Assembly (NCBI GenBank): GCA_037951165.1 | Contig: JBBDHG010000061.1 | Coordinates: forward strand, 4,212,501-4,276,500 | DNA: 64,000 nt | Origin: Lophius americanus | Lineage: Eukaryota; Chordata; Actinopteri; Lophiiformes; Lophiidae | Direction: 5' to 3' | Part shown: piece by piece, positions 13,227 through 26,144 of the stretch | Layout of the letters: each line of letters begins with the position of its first letter | Numbering within the stretch: position 1 is the stretch's first letter | Notes under the pieces: model-generated | Seen by the model: only the letters and a program-made list of their open reading frames with translations | Databases searched by the model: none | What the model was told of the DNA's origin: nothing | Made by a program: the position numbers and the translations under genes

Positions 13227-16200
13227 GACAGGTTTCTGACTATGCATTAGGTTTGCAGTAAATCATAGCAACAGGAAGCTCTCTACAAAGAACAAAGAAC
13301 TGAACAAGCCTGTCATTTAGAGGTTGAATCATTTTGAGGCTGCAATGGCCTGTAAAAGTAGGATTTTTGTTACATTTTAGGAGAAGAACATTTAAATATG
13401 TTTTGCATTGAGCTATTTAAATTGCTCCTGTGTAATTTGATTGCCTGTAAGTGATAAATAGTAGATTTTTCAGTTAGATCAGAGCCTTTATTAGACACTC
13501 TTAAACTTATTTATTGTATTGTCTTGCTTTGCTGCTGGTTGATTGTTCTCTGATCATGAACAATGTTTTGACTATCTTCAAAATTCTAAAAGCACCAGAA
13601 AAAAATATATGATGCTTTACTTTAAGTAAGACCTGGGAGTAAAAGGGGCACAGTTCATAATTTTGGGTAATGCGACGAGAGCTGCACCCCATTAGCCTAT
13701 GAGTAAACTGAACAGGCGCCACAGCTCCATTGTTATAAGGATCTAATGTTCCTTAAAACTTTGAAACAAATGCTATTTAGTTCAATCCAATTTGTGAATT
13801 CACAATAATCCCAGAATCCCACCTGCAGCCCAAAGAATTTAAAACAAGCTACATAACAAAGTTTGTTAATTCTTTAATGAAACTCCCAATCTGAAGACTG
13901 GCAGCCCAGGGAACAGCCGCCAAAATCTTTACAACAATATTACTAACGCCCAAAAAGTGACACTGTCTGTGAAAGGGTGGAAACACCTTTGAGTGTTGTT
14001 CGACCTCCAAAGCTTTTCTCTCAGATACTTTGCCAGCTGAATATTTGGGGATGTCATGAATATTTGGGGATGTTATGAATATTTGGGGATGTTATGAATA
14101 TTTGGGAAAAGAGAGGTTCCCGTAGGTAGAAACCTACAAGACCAAACATATTTTCAATATCTGAATAATATTTCAGTTATTGCAAAAGTCTTCATCAATT
14201 CGCTGAAACCAGCATTTTAAAGAACACATTTTATTTGGTTTTATTTTAAATCAAAATAGGCAATTTTCCCTACATATATTATTTCATAACTAATTGTACC
14301 CTAGTCGTAGAAAAGTACAAAAAAAATATATTCTAAGTTGAAGGCATGACAAATCAAAATTGTGCCACTGACCACTGCTTAAAATAAATCTGGTCCCTTT
14401 TCCATCTAGAGCCCCATGATCTGAATGGTCCTGCTAGTTTAGCCTGTTTATATGACCAGTACTTGTACTTGGCCTACTTATAGTCAGAGGCAAACCATAC
14501 TGCCAAAAGACTATAGTCCTTTTAGCAAAGCAGAGGCAGGAGGATGGAGACATATTTTTGGGTAAGTACTCTTCGGATCTAATAAGGAATTATTATAATG
14601 GCGGTTTGTGAATGTAGAGCAGTTGAAATATCTTGTCTACAGGAGAGGCTTTTCTCTTTGCTGCGTCCAGCATATATTCTCAGCAGCCCGAGAATGTGTG
14701 TGTGGGTGGAAGGTTTGGGTGATTAAGAAGTTCTTTCATTTAAATCATCATCATCAATATTTGGCTGTTTTCGTTCCGCTAATTTTTTGTGGGAGTTGAA
14801 ACAAATCACCATTCACTGAGGAATCAGAACATTTAGAGAAAACTCGAGCTCTGGAAAAAAAAATGCGAGCATGCAGAGCTGCATATGATCTTTAATACAG
14901 GTCAGACATTTTGGATCATCTTTTGAGAGAAAATAGGTGCTATTTGGGCCCACAGATTCCAACAATGCTTTTAACATGCATACAAACTCTAAAATGTACC
15001 TAAGGAACTGGACCAGAGTTACACACAGGCTGGCTCCCAAGATTACCAGCAATATATATTCAGGGGAAAAAAAATTCAGGATTTAAATTCAGCAATAATC
15101 AAAAAATGTCATCACTTTTATTCTTGTTTGTTTATATTTGGATGGGTTTGCTGATGGATTATTCAAATTTTGCACTTCACTTTATAAGTTTAGTTGTTCG
15201 AAGTGGAAGAATCTCTCATCTGTGATTGCTAAGAGCTCATAGTACTGCTGTACAAACCACAAACTTCACATCATTATAGATGTGACAAGTGGATATAACT
15301 AATAATCTGTGACATTTGGAGGTGATCTTATAAATCTATTTCTCCTGGCATTTATCAAGACTATAATACAGGAGAGCAGGAGCGTGCAACAAAACACAGT
15401 CTTGTTAAAATGCATAGTGAGGCACTGATTACAGAAGAGTGCAATGGTTTTGACATATTTGCACCAACTCAGACATTTTTCTGGTCTTCTCTGAATTATC
15501 TTCGCTGCCTGTTGCTAAACTGCTGTTAATTCTAGCCGATGCTATGTCTCATCCCATCATATGAGCCAATCAGCTCTCACTTTTTGTTTTTTACACATAT
15601 GTCAATTTCATTCTGTTGCTACCTCTGCTGCTCAGAGGTTGAACTACAATTGGCTTTGGTACCATTTTTTTTAAATAGTTGTCACAATGCAGCCATGAAC
15701 AGACTGAAAAAGAGGCCGAAGAGGCCAGAAGTTTGGAGGATGACGTTTTTATTTTGACTGCTGTAGCCAAATATAGGCTACTCTTTGGAATACAGGTTAA
15801 TTTCGCACCAACTAGACTTAACTTTATACCCCATCACCTCAATTGAAAGCATCTTAAGAGGGAAAAGGCCAGTGTGAGCTAAAGGAAGGATTATATCAAA
15901 AAAGACTGTTTCTATTTACAGATGGACATGCGAGTTTGGTTAAATAAAGTGGTCTTGCCCTTTATTAATAGATCAATTAAATGTGGCTGAGCTGTTGCTC
16001 AGAAAATTGAGGATTTTGGACTTGAGAACTTGTGAGAATCTTGATAAAAAAAAGTCAACTCACCAGTGCCCCCTGGTGGCCAACTCACGTCATGTTGGCG
16101 GTGACTCCAAAGTTACCTCAATATTGATTGCTTCAAACCTACTTATAGATCAAATACACAGAGGTGTATCAGCAACACATTGATATCGGGCATGTCATGG

Positions 16201-17459
16201 CTGTACCTCAAATTCTTGATGGGGATTGTCCTTATTAGTAAGAAAATAATGATCATTTGTTGATTTGAAAAACAAATAATTCAACCAAAACAAACAAAAG
16301 GGACATATCTAGAGCTCCTTGCAGTGCTGCATTGGGAAAACCACTTCTTGAAGAAGCATTCAATGAACACTTCCAGACTGAGGAATATCATATACAAGTC
16401 TTTGTGAATCAATAAGCAATAACAATAGCCGTAACAATTGAATATTATCTTGTCCTTGCAAGAAACATGTTGCAGTGTACTCACAGTCCAGATTTCAGAC
16501 ATGCGAAAATGGTACAAATGCACTCTTATTGCACATGTCCTCACTGCCACTGAACATTATGTTTAAAATGCACTATTAGTCATTACATTTAATTTGTAGA
16601 AAAATACAAAATAAGAGATAAAAATAACCAGGAATCAGCATATTATTATTGTCCCTCTATTATAATTTTAAACACACAAGATGAATCTTTGGAAGAGAAG
16701 AAAACGTGGATAAACCTAAGTAAAATTGTAGAAGGCATCTCAAGCTAGTGGCATGTATTGAAATACCGTTTTATATCCCAGACGTTAAACTGACGTTTAA
16801 CATCAGAAAATGACGATCAGATGCAGGCATTGTTTAATTGGAATAAACTGCTATGTAATGTAGTAGAAGTGTGGTATTTAAGGGTAGCCTATCTTTTTAA
16901 TTACAATGCTTGATATTTGTGAAACGCCTGCCGGTGTATTTATAACAGTGGCCATCTGTAGGACGTCGCCATTTGTGGATGTCTGTGTTTGCTGTCTTGC
17001 TCGTTGCTACGTTTGGATCAAAAGCCTCCACTCCTCACCCTGGAGGATAAATTGGTGTTCATTATTTAGAATTGCTTTATTGCTGCACCATTGCTCCGGC
17101 ATTGTGGGGGAGCTGCAGAGAGGGGTGAGGGGAGGTTTTGAACGATTATAGAACTGTAAACGCTCCCCCCTTAAACAACCCTGAGTGGTATGGTCCGCTG
17201 TCTTAAAGGGAGAGTGTCCAGCTCTAAAGAAGGGAACACTTTTTCAGTTTTAATATAGTTAAAATGCTGATGGAGGATATCATAATTATTCATAATTAAG
17301 GACTTCTGAGACTTTCCAAACACACAAATTGCTGGATGCAGTGATAGTTCATGTGGAAATGATGGAATTAAGTCCTGGTGAATGCCGATTTACATATGAC
17401 TGTCCTTCATGGTTCTCTGCCTAGAATTACTCACTGTAATATCAATGAAAACACAACGA
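13227..17459. other. Non-coding stretch upstream of dlg4
   Basis: No exon or transposon was recognised apart from the 19-bp tandem repeat at 14041-14107. Open frames are short (89 residues at most) and without motifs. Confidence 0.5.
14041..14107. repeat. 19-bp minisatellite, about 3.5 copies
   Basis: The unit ATATTTGGGGATGTTATGA repeats three times nearly perfectly (one T/C difference in the first copy), followed by a partial unit. Confidence 0.92.
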
Positions 17460-17583
17460 AACACACACATACACACACACTCACTCACCCACACACATAG
17501 ACACACACACACACACAAACCCACACGCACAGACACTCACATATACACGTACACACAGACACAGACACTCACACACACACACA
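17460..17583. repeat. (CA)n microsatellite with interruptions
   Basis: CA-rich tract broken by TA, CT and GA dinucleotides. It produces a spurious Thr/His-rich open frame. Confidence 0.92.
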
Positions 17584-17944
17584 AGTGGGGGTAAGTACTG
17601 GCACCCCAACTGGGTGCTTCTGCTCAGGGCATAAGATAAGTTTTTCGTTATGGATTTCTTTCACTTGTTACAGATAACCGTACACCCTAATAATTAAATC
17701 AGACACGCACATGCACACACACAGATTTGATGCACATTTGTGTAAATCCAACGCAGAATTGCCAACTTAGTCCTGAGCAGCACGACAGCGGTAACCAGAG
17801 GACAACAACAAGCACCCCCATTTCCATGGCAACAACTGCACCATTGTTAAGGCAACATCTGCAGAGTGCTTCAACAAGCAGGAAAAACCCTTATGCATTT
17901 AAAATCTCATTATTTTACATAGTTAATCCAAGCTCCCTCCTTTG

Positions 17945-18150
17945 AGTGTGTGTGTGTGCGTGCGTGTGTGTGTGTGTGAGTTTGTGTGTGTGATTTGGTC
18001 TTCTCTCACATTGCTGTCTTTTTCTGTGATGCATGTAATTCACACTCTCCTCCTCAACACATTTCCTCTCGGTCTAATTCCTTCTGTCTTCAAGTACAGA
18101 CACACACGCACAAACACACACACACACAGAGCCACACGCACACACACAGA
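17945..18150. repeat. (GT)n and (CA)n microsatellite pair
   Basis: A GT tract at about 17945-17992 and a CA tract at about 18099-18150 lie about 100 bp apart in opposite sense. The transcribed tracts could pair with each other. They sit 0.6-0.8 kb upstream of the PSD-95 alpha start codon. Confidence 0.9.
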
Positions 18151-18154
18151 CTCA

Positions 18155-18742
18155 CCCACTCTCTCTCTCTTTCTTTCTCCTTCTCTGTCCCCTCCCTTAG
18201 TTCTTCCTCTTCATCCTCTGCTGTCTCACTGTCTTATTCTCTATTTCTCTGTTCCCCTCTGTCTCCAGTTTGAAACTCCATCTCCCTTTTTTTTTAATCC
18301 ACACCATCTCTGCTCCCCACCTCTTTCCTCCATCTATTTTCATTTTCACCCCATCTTTTCATTACTTTGTTTCATCTCTCTTGCGCCTCCCAAGAAAAAA
18401 CAGATATACTCTCACCTTCCCTTTTCTCCGCTATTTCTCTCTCATACTAAATTTCCGAGACCACCCTCTCTCCTCTCCACTCTCTTTCTTTGCTCACTCT
18501 CTATTTCCCTGTGGCCCTCCCCCTCCCTTTTCATGTTTCCCCCTCCCTCCATCCTCTCTTTCCCTTGCTGGTTCAGTTAGTCAAAGAACAGATTCACGGA
18601 AGGAAAGAAAAGGGGGGAAAGGCAGGACGAGAGAGAGAGAGCAGGAGTGGGGCAGGCTGGGGAGAGGGGTGTGGGGTCTCAGCCCTCTGTTGTGGGGGGT
18701 TGGGGGGGTTGAGATACACCCCAATATTTTCATCTAAGTACC
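18155..18742 (+). promoter_or_regulatory. Putative dlg4 alpha promoter and 5' leader
   Basis: This block precedes the alpha start codon. About 18155-18570 is strongly pyrimidine-rich (CTC, TTC, CCTC), then the strand switches to purine-rich (18595-18665) and G-rich (18649-18708). No TATA box is evident close to the ATG. Promoter status is inferred from position and composition only. The transcription start, and how much of this is 5' UTR, cannot be fixed from sequence alone. Confidence 0.45.
18649..18708 (+). promoter_or_regulatory. Potential G-quadruplex tract in the alpha leader
   Basis: Six runs of at least four G lie on the sense strand: 18649-18652, 18659-18662, 18666-18669, 18673-18676, 18694-18699 and 18702-18708. 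This meets common G-quadruplex sequence rules several times over and ends 34 bases before the ATG. If transcribed, the structure would sit in the 5' UTR. Confidence 0.5.
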
Positions 18743-18772
18743 ATGGACTGCCTCTGCATTGTGACTACAAAG
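18743..18772 (+). CDS. dlg4: dlg4 (PSD-95) alternative first coding exon, alpha type
   Basis: PSD-95 is a membrane-associated guanylate kinase that clusters NMDA receptors, AMPA-receptor/TARP complexes and potassium channels at the postsynaptic density. This exon encodes MDCLCIVTTK, identical as I recall it to the mammalian PSD-95 alpha N-terminus. Cys3 and Cys5 are the palmitoylation sites that anchor the protein to the membrane. The start context is ACCATGG, a strong Kozak match. The exon ends AAG|GTAAGC, a good donor, in phase 0, so the next residue is the first Lys of exon 2 at 53324. The first intron would be 34.6 kb. The DLG paralogues differ at this end, and MDCLC is diagnostic of DLG4. 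Which teleost duplicate (a or b) this is cannot be decided here. Confidence 0.93.
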
Positions 18773-21700
18773 GTAAGCCAATCTCCTGTCTCTTGTTCCT
18801 TACTTCAGTGTGTGTATGAGAGAGAGTGAATGCAACCGAAGAAGCTCTCATCTTTCTGTGATGGTTATTATTAAAGTAAATATGTCATGTTCTCTCCTAT
18901 TAAGACATTTTTCTATCTTCTCTGTCTTTTTAAGAGATTCTTATTTTTTTCTGAAAGACTTCAACGAGAGCTGGGCTAACCTGGTGATGTGTAGACAGAA
19001 TACTCTTTGATATTCCCCCCTCTGGATGACCCTCTCCCCCACTCTTTCTGAATCTCCACCTCCATGTCATGCTTTACGCTCATATCAACAGGGGCCAGCT
19101 CATCTGCATGGATGTAGTAAATGTAATATAGATTTGGCGATTGGGTTGCTTCCGCTGGGCTTTGTGTCATACCAGAGCTGCAGAATTTTTCAGAGACCAT
19201 GGGTGCGCATCCTGCATAGTAATCTCCACATATTTTCAGCTGCTTCGTCGTATCCTCAACCACAGAATTCTTGCCTTTTGAGCATCTGCACGCATGTGCC
19301 TCACAATACATACAGGTTGTAATTGATACCTTATATCATACACATGTGCTCAGCATCAGAACTGCTGATCCACAGAGGTTGCGGAATGGGCTGGCAAAAT
19401 GAAAAATGAAAGAGCTTCAATATGGTTGGACTCTGGACGCACTCTGCGGACAGACCCTGTTTGTCCAGATGGCTACAATCTATTCGAACACTTCAGAATC
19501 CTGGTGGAAATACATACAGGTATACTGTGGCAGCTGCACCTGAACACAGCATCTAGCAGGAAGTGATGACAGAGAGTGGGAAACAGGAACACACACGCAC
19601 ACACACACACACACACACGCACACACACACTAACACACACACACACACAGTCATTTACAGCACTTCTTATAGCCCTGTTAAGGTTCCACACCTTAAGAGC
19701 TATGTATTTTTGACAAATTTCACTTGGGCTCAGTGTGTTCAGTGTAGAAGCGATTGCACGAGGCATATAACATAAATTTGTGCTTAACTGTGGCCCATAA
19801 CACTCATTTGCTTATCAAACTCTAGGTTTCCTTGGTAACAGAGATCATTGGTGAGTTAAACATAGATAGTTGGTAGAAGAAGATGGATAAGTAGGGGGAT
19901 GGATTTAAACACTTTGGTGGTTTATATAAGAGATAAGTATTTTTGTTTATTCGATGTAGATAACTTAAAAGCAAATCTCGCTCCCGTGAGCTAACTTCCA
20001 ACTTTCTAGGAGGCAGTTTGTTCTACCAAGCCTACTCTGGCTTCTTAACAGGATACGGTCGGACAAATTCTCAAAAAATTAAAAAAAACCACCGTATTGC
20101 TCTCATACGCTATACATACATATAGCATGCAACGAAAGCCTAGAAAGGGAAAATAAAAAGACTGAAAGTAAAAGACAACTGTTGGTAGTAGAGGCTATTA
20201 CACCAAATATGATCCAGCATCCCACATTCTTATCAGAGTACGAAAAGACTTACTGTGAAGTTGGCAAAGGTATGCCATGTAACTTTTAACCCACAGCTAA
20301 CAGCACATAACACTGCTAGTATCCAACACTGCAAATTTAATTACAGCTGGATATTAACCCTTTATTCCATTGTGCAACATTTATGTGATTCCCTGAAAAA
20401 CGTGGTGCATTCCTTTAAATGTGTTATTAAACTTTCATGGAGGCTGGCTGCATTGCAGGTGAGGAGTGTGTGGCAGATGATGGGTGAGCGGCTCCTTGGT
20501 TGAATTGTTCCCTGACACCCATCTTCTATAGAGCAAGTCATGTGAACGACGCTGCTTCACCTTGCAGGTCTGTGCACAAAGTTTTACTCTGTGGGTGAAG
20601 CCGCAGTAATCCAGTGAATGATAAATATCTGACAACACTATACACAATGTATGGCACACCCAAGTTTTCACTTATATGCCACTGCTCAGCAGCCCCGGCG
20701 GTACAACTCAAACTTCTCGGGGTCTTTGTTTTTTTTTAGATCTTATATCTTTTTATAGCCGAAGTTTTTTTTCCTTTCCTCTTCTTTTCAAAAACTGTTC
20801 TTTTCACACCTCTCAACTTCCGTCATGCTCTAACCTTCAGCCTGGGAACATATTGAAGTTAAGATGGCCTTCTATCTCCAAAAAACAGTCAAATATCTTA
20901 GAAATGTATTATGGGGACAGAACATATTCCCATTGTTATATGAATCATTTGAAATTGAGCATTTATGAGCAGCTTAAGCATTTTAAGAAATCATGAGGTG
21001 ATAGCAAGACTGGTGTGCAAAAGAAGTGGCTTTAAATGAACTGGAAAGACAAACAAACTCCCAGATTCATATTTTTCTTTACTGATTACTTCAACAGCTT
21101 AAGAAATGTTCTATTCCATCCTACACTAAAAGATGAATAACAAATTGCAACACATGATAGTGATGCATCATACAGGAGCGCCATTACATAACGTGGATAA
21201 TTTTAGGGCATATCAGCTTGAGGAGACGTCAAAGGATTTATATTTGGTTGTAAGTCTCACAATACCTCTGTAGTCTCCATCCGCGAATGGCAGCTAGAGA
21301 CGAATGGTTGGATGTTGGAGAGATGAGAACTAAGATGCTGAACACTGTTAAAGTGTTTTCAGCTTTTAAAATGACTTATTTTATTTGCAATATTAAATCA
21401 TTTGTGTGTAAAAGAGGACATACAGTCTGTGTTGGGTAGCTCTTAATGCCTGTCTCGTGTTTCACTTGTCTGACACTGCTTTTACTGTCACTGCACTGCA
21501 TTTTCAACCTCGTTCCACTTCTCTGCTCTTACATTTCCAATTCCACATTTGCTGTCCTCTCTTCCTCCTTCACCTCTGTAATCCCCTGCTTCAGTCATCT
21601 CTCTCATCCTCTGTTTTTTTCTTTATCAGCTTTTACCTCCTTTCCCCCTTTCCTGTGCTCTACTCACTGGCTTACCTTCTGCCCTTCTCCTCAGCACTTT

Positions 21701-24391
21701 TGAGACTTCCGTAGTTAGTGCTTCTTCAAATGAATTATGCATTTGACAAGACCTAGTCAAAGTCAGTTGCTTCATGCGCACACCGTTGGCTTCATCTGTG
21801 TCCTCATGCTCCATCCCCAACATGAGCATCCTATTCCCCCACAATGAGTCTAGGCACTCACATTTCTAAGTACATGTGCTGCAAGCGCATCTTATGGTTG
21901 AATATATGAATATTTATGCCTCTGTGCATACAGCGATGGAAGCCTATGGCTGCTGCATCCTCAGCGAGTCCTAACGGTCTTCAAAATGGAGATATGGTTT
22001 AACCCTCTGCTCAGATATCAAACAGAGCTCCCTCAGTATTCTTGCCCAGTATTCTGTCAGCTTGTCCGCATTCCTACTCATCTGTATCCATTCACCAGCT
22101 GTGTGATGTGTGACCACACAAGTGTGTGGCATACAGTACAGTGTGCTGTGGGTTAGGATTAGTGATCCAGTGGAGAGCTAATATGATCTCCACTCAAGGG
22201 CATGAGCCTCCATGAGGTCTTTGTATGCAGCTAGAGAGACGCTGATCCTGCCAAGTTGCTCCCAGGGCACAGTGAACGAAGGATGAGGGTTTGCCTTATA
22301 GCAAGTCTGATGTCATGACTTCACAGTGCAGAGTTGTCCTTTTGTTCAATAGAAAAGACACAGCTGTATCGAGGGGACAGCTGGTATTTAAATGCTTTCT
22401 TCTGCTTCTTGATCTGTTCCTTATCATGTCAGTAGATCATGGAGAAATATTGCAAATATCTGGGATCAACTGCAGTTTTGTTCCATCTTATATATTGCAC
22501 CACCCTCACCCACACATTAAACTGCTTTCCCTGAAGGAAGACACACACACACATACACATACACACACAAACCTACAGGATGAGATAGATCTCAAACAAC
22601 TGCAAAGCCTCCTGCTCCGGCACAAGTGGCTTCTGAATTGTGACTGCAGAAATAGAGTACTGGGTAATTTTAATTCATCAAATTGATCATAACTCAGAAA
22701 ATTGCTTCATATGAATATGATCATAAAACACATTGTTTCATCCCAGAATATCACTCTCTCACTATGGGAATGCATTAGCATCACAATGCTAACCTACAGT
22801 ATTCTCAACTATTTTATAATGCCAATCAGCCTCATCATCAAGGAGGTAGCTAAGTTCATCTATTTGTCAAAGGCACATAACACAATCTGTGCTCCACTCT
22901 ATTTGTCTGTGTTTTGCTTCCCTCAACTTCACAATTTCATTGTGATGAACAATACCTTATAATGTTTTTTAAATCTCATCTGGAATATTAAGAGGGCACA
23001 GACTCGGTCCGTGCCTTAATTGCTATTAAGTCTTTTCATGTTTATGTATATTCGATGAAATGAAAGGACTAATTTCTTCCTTGAGCCCGATTGCCCCTGC
23101 ACATTCATTATACTTTGGGTTTATCATCACATTATTGACTGAACACTTGTATCAATTCTATCCAAAACATCCCACTTCCTGCGCACTAGCCTTTTTACAG
23201 TCTCTGTCGCTTAAGTTCAGTGTTTTGGTTGTCAGCATCTCTCTCCATCCTAAAATTCCATATGAGAGGTGACAGATTAGATCAATCACAGGTTGTTTGA
23301 GCTGTAGACTTGGCTGTCATCTTATGTTGAACATGAAGTCAACAAATAAGTCTACCATGGCAGAGGACTGTGGCTGTGTTACTCTGCTTTAACACTGTAG
23401 TATGTACGGAATGGACAATAAATTGTGATGGTAATTTGGGAGATAAGACATAGAAATAACTAAATAAATGGTGATGATGATGTATATTCAGTAGATTAGA
23501 ATAGAATAGAAGAGGTCCTGTGGGTTACATTAGGTGGGACAAGTAGGGTCAACTTCTCACCGAGGCCTCTGTAATAAAACAACACTATTGGCATACCAGT
23601 TAAAAAGGTCAACTAACTAGCATATATGAGATTGTGTTTGCCAATGTGCAATGCTAGTGCATGAAGAAAAAATGGACTGTGATGTAGAGAGGGTCCAAGG
23701 GGGAGAAAATATAACAAAAAATAAAGAGAAGGCTGCTAGTGCTGGCTAGTGCCATTTATCAATGTGAATAGCACTTGCATTAGCCTTGCAAATGGTTTCC
23801 GATTTTCTTACAATGGTGTGATAATATTTTCCATTACAGCTAACAATGACCCCTTGTGGGATGTTGGGAAACTACAGCATAAGAGTCCCTGACAATCGGG
23901 CTCAAGGACTTGGTCAAATTTCAGCCGCTTGTGTCCTTACATGCAGCTGGATGCTCGGGTGCAATGTTTTGTAACCTGAGCCTTGGAGTACATATGGGAT
24001 CGGCATTAGCTGAGGCTGAGAACCTTGTGTTTTCTACTAATCTTTGAAGACATTGCTGGACACTCTTTCAGTTACAACAGTCCATTGTCACAGACTCTTG
24101 TAACGCACTCATCTGAAATTCATGTCATGGATTCAGTGGTTTTCAAAAATTCTGCTTGGCAAAGAGCAGATGAATGCCCAGAGTATTGGTCATACTTGAA
24201 CTAACTGATGACATGCCTTGCTGCAGACGCGTGTGGATTTAGCAGAAGAAAGAAAAAACGTTTGAATGAAAAAAACAAGTTCAAAAACACGTGGTCACAC
24301 TTGACGTAGTCATGAACAAGCACCCATATTTTATGTGATTTGTTTTTTTCTGTAGCTCTGTGTCTTCATGTTCCTCTTATAGGTGATGTCA
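18773..24391 (+). other. dlg4 intron 1, first part
   Basis: Intronic for alpha transcripts. Contents seen: a CA tract at 19590-19649, a smaller CA tract near 22539-22571, and an RFX-like palindrome GTTTCCTTGGTAAC at 19826-19839. No further exon or intact transposon was recognised. Confidence 0.6.
19590..19649. repeat. (CA)n microsatellite
   Basis: CA tract with single-base interruptions. The Thr/His open frame across it is an artefact. Confidence 0.92.
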
Positions 24392-24438
24392 GTTGCCTAG
24401 CAACGAAGCAATCAGGACCCGATTGTTGCCATGACAAC
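24392..24438. promoter_or_regulatory. Paired RFX-type X-box palindromes
   Basis: GTTGCCTAGCAAC (24392-24404) is a perfect palindrome apart from its centre. GTTGCCATGACAAC (24425-24438) differs by one base from the ideal X-box GTTGCCATGGCAAC. Their starts are 33 bp apart. RFX transcription factors bind such sites as dimers and act in ciliary and neuronal genes. Function is inferred from motif quality and pairing alone. Confidence 0.4.
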
Positions 24439-24501
24439 ATAGCAGGGGTATCATCACCATGGAGAGAATAGAGATGAAAGGAAGAAGGGAGGGAGGGGAG
24501 C

Positions 24502-24555
<54 letters not shown>

Positions 24556-25400
24556 AGAGAAAGAGCCCTGCCATTGAGGGGTGTTGAAATTGTGAAGCCC
24601 ACAGTGTGCAGGTAGGAGGATGACCTCTGTGTGGGCGGCGACAGAGAAATCTCATGAATGCAGAGAATAGAAAAATAACGTTAGGATTCATGCAGCTGGA
24701 TGCGGAGGTTGCACAGCATTTGGCACTGTTCTAATAGTACAGGCTTAATTCCGAATGGAAATGTCATGACGTACTCCATTTGTCTTTCGTCACAGTAAAG
24801 CTGATGCAGAAACCACAGCAGTTTCTTTCTCTGGGGTCTAGAGGCCCTCATACCTAACCCCTTCAAAGGTCATAACCCATCCCTCACGTGACAGTGGCCC
24901 ACTGGAAAACATCATTTAGCTTCCCTTCTAATACAAAACACATCAACTCTTACGGAACACCCTCAGGTCTCACTGTTTAAGTGTCCTTACGGAAATACAA
25001 TAAATAAGATTTGGGGAAGTACAGTATTGGTCCGCATTATCAGAAGAGTAAAAGAGAGTGAGGGTGTTGTGGTAAGCTGAAAACGTACCTGGGGTGACCC
25101 AAAATCAACTCTATTGGTTACATTTTCCAATTTAACATAGTTTTGAGAAAGACATCCAATGAGGTTAAACGTGATTTTTAAATCTACTGAAGTAGTCTGA
25201 TCTATTGAAAGGCTCTCCTCAAACAAGGTATTGGTTATATGGTTAGATGGCTTTTACTTTAGAATGAAATTTTTCTTTGTGGTTAGACGTTCTTGAGAAA
25301 CATCACTGGTACATATTTAACTATAAATTAATACTTGGACATTTTTCAGCTTTCCTCTGTACCCTTCTCTGTGTCAATTCTGATTGTTACAAGTAAAGTG
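24439..25400 (+). other. dlg4 intron 1, GA tract and unique sequence
   Basis: A (GA)n tract occupies about 24505-24564. The remainder shows no gene, RNA or transposon that I can name. Confidence 0.6.
24505..24564. repeat. (GA)n microsatellite
   Basis: About 23 uninterrupted GA units, then an imperfect extension. It generates Ser/Leu-repeat open frames on the minus strand. Confidence 0.95.
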
Positions 25401-25740
25401 ACTATTTTTCAATGTTTCCAGTGCTTTGAGAGATCTGGAAGAAAAATCGCTTTTTCGTACTCCGCACCTTGGGCTTGGAACAATTTACAAAATACCTCTA
25501 ATTGGATTCGATACGTTTAGAAGCATCACCAAGAATGTTGTGATGGAGAAATGTTCATTTCTCTTAAGAGGCCTCTAGGATTAGCTCTTGTCGTTTTACA
25601 TTGGATTTTTTGTATAATTTGTTCTATTTTTTGCTATTTGCTATTATGTGCTACTTTGGTTAGGTCTCTTTTGCAAAAGACATTTTTAGACTCAATGAGG
25701 CTTCCTGGTTAAATGAAAAGTTAAATTAAAAAAAAAAGGA
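25401..25740 (+). mobile_element. LINE 3' end: ORF2 C-terminus and 3' UTR
   Basis: The frame ending near 25520 reads GRKIAFSYSAPWAWNNLQ, the pattern seen at the extreme C-terminus of fish non-LTR retrotransposon reverse transcriptases (SAP.WNNLQ). It is followed by an AT-rich 3' UTR ending in TTTAGACTCAATGAGGCTTCC, TGGTTAAATGAA and an A-rich tail (about 25725-25738). That matches the widespread teleost LINE terminus AATCTCAATGGGACTTCCTGGTTAAATAAAGG. The copy is 5' truncated and in the same orientation as dlg4. Confidence 0.75.
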
Positions 25741-26104
25741 ATAAAGTAAAATGTATGCAGGAACATGGCAGAGAGAAAAGTGGAGAAAAGGGTGAAGAAC
25801 AGGAATTCATTCACACATCGCGATGACGTAAGCTAGTCTGGGGGTCAGATGGACAAGAATGTAGTGTGAAAGTATTGACCATGTTGATTACACAATTAGT
25901 GTAACGGAATGAGATGTTATAATTGTAAACAGTCTTGTAGCTACTAGTATGGCCCTCTAGTGAGAGAGAACAACAGGTGCACTGCAAGAGAAGCTTTAAA
26001 TTCCTGATATTTTCTAAAATTAAGCTATTTGGCTACATGGAAGACTGTAGTTTGCATCATATATATGCCAACATCATTCATTTAAGCATGTTCTGCACTT
26101 ACAG

Positions 26105-26144
26105 GGCATGGCCGGATCTACTTTGGCATGGCCGGATCTACTTG
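26105..26144. repeat. 20-bp tandem duplication
   Basis: GGCATGGCCGGATCTACTTT is followed at once by the same 20-mer with only its last base changed to G. It is relatively GC-rich inside an AT-rich intron. Confidence 0.9.

Noticed and set aside
14041..14107. CRISPR array
   Set aside because: The 19-bp units are directly adjacent with no spacers. It is a minisatellite in a vertebrate genome.
17942..18580. 212-residue open frame, the longest in the window
   Set aside because: It translates a GT microsatellite and a pyrimidine-rich block into Leu/Ser/Pro/Phe low-complexity sequence with no family motif. Stop depletion follows from base composition.
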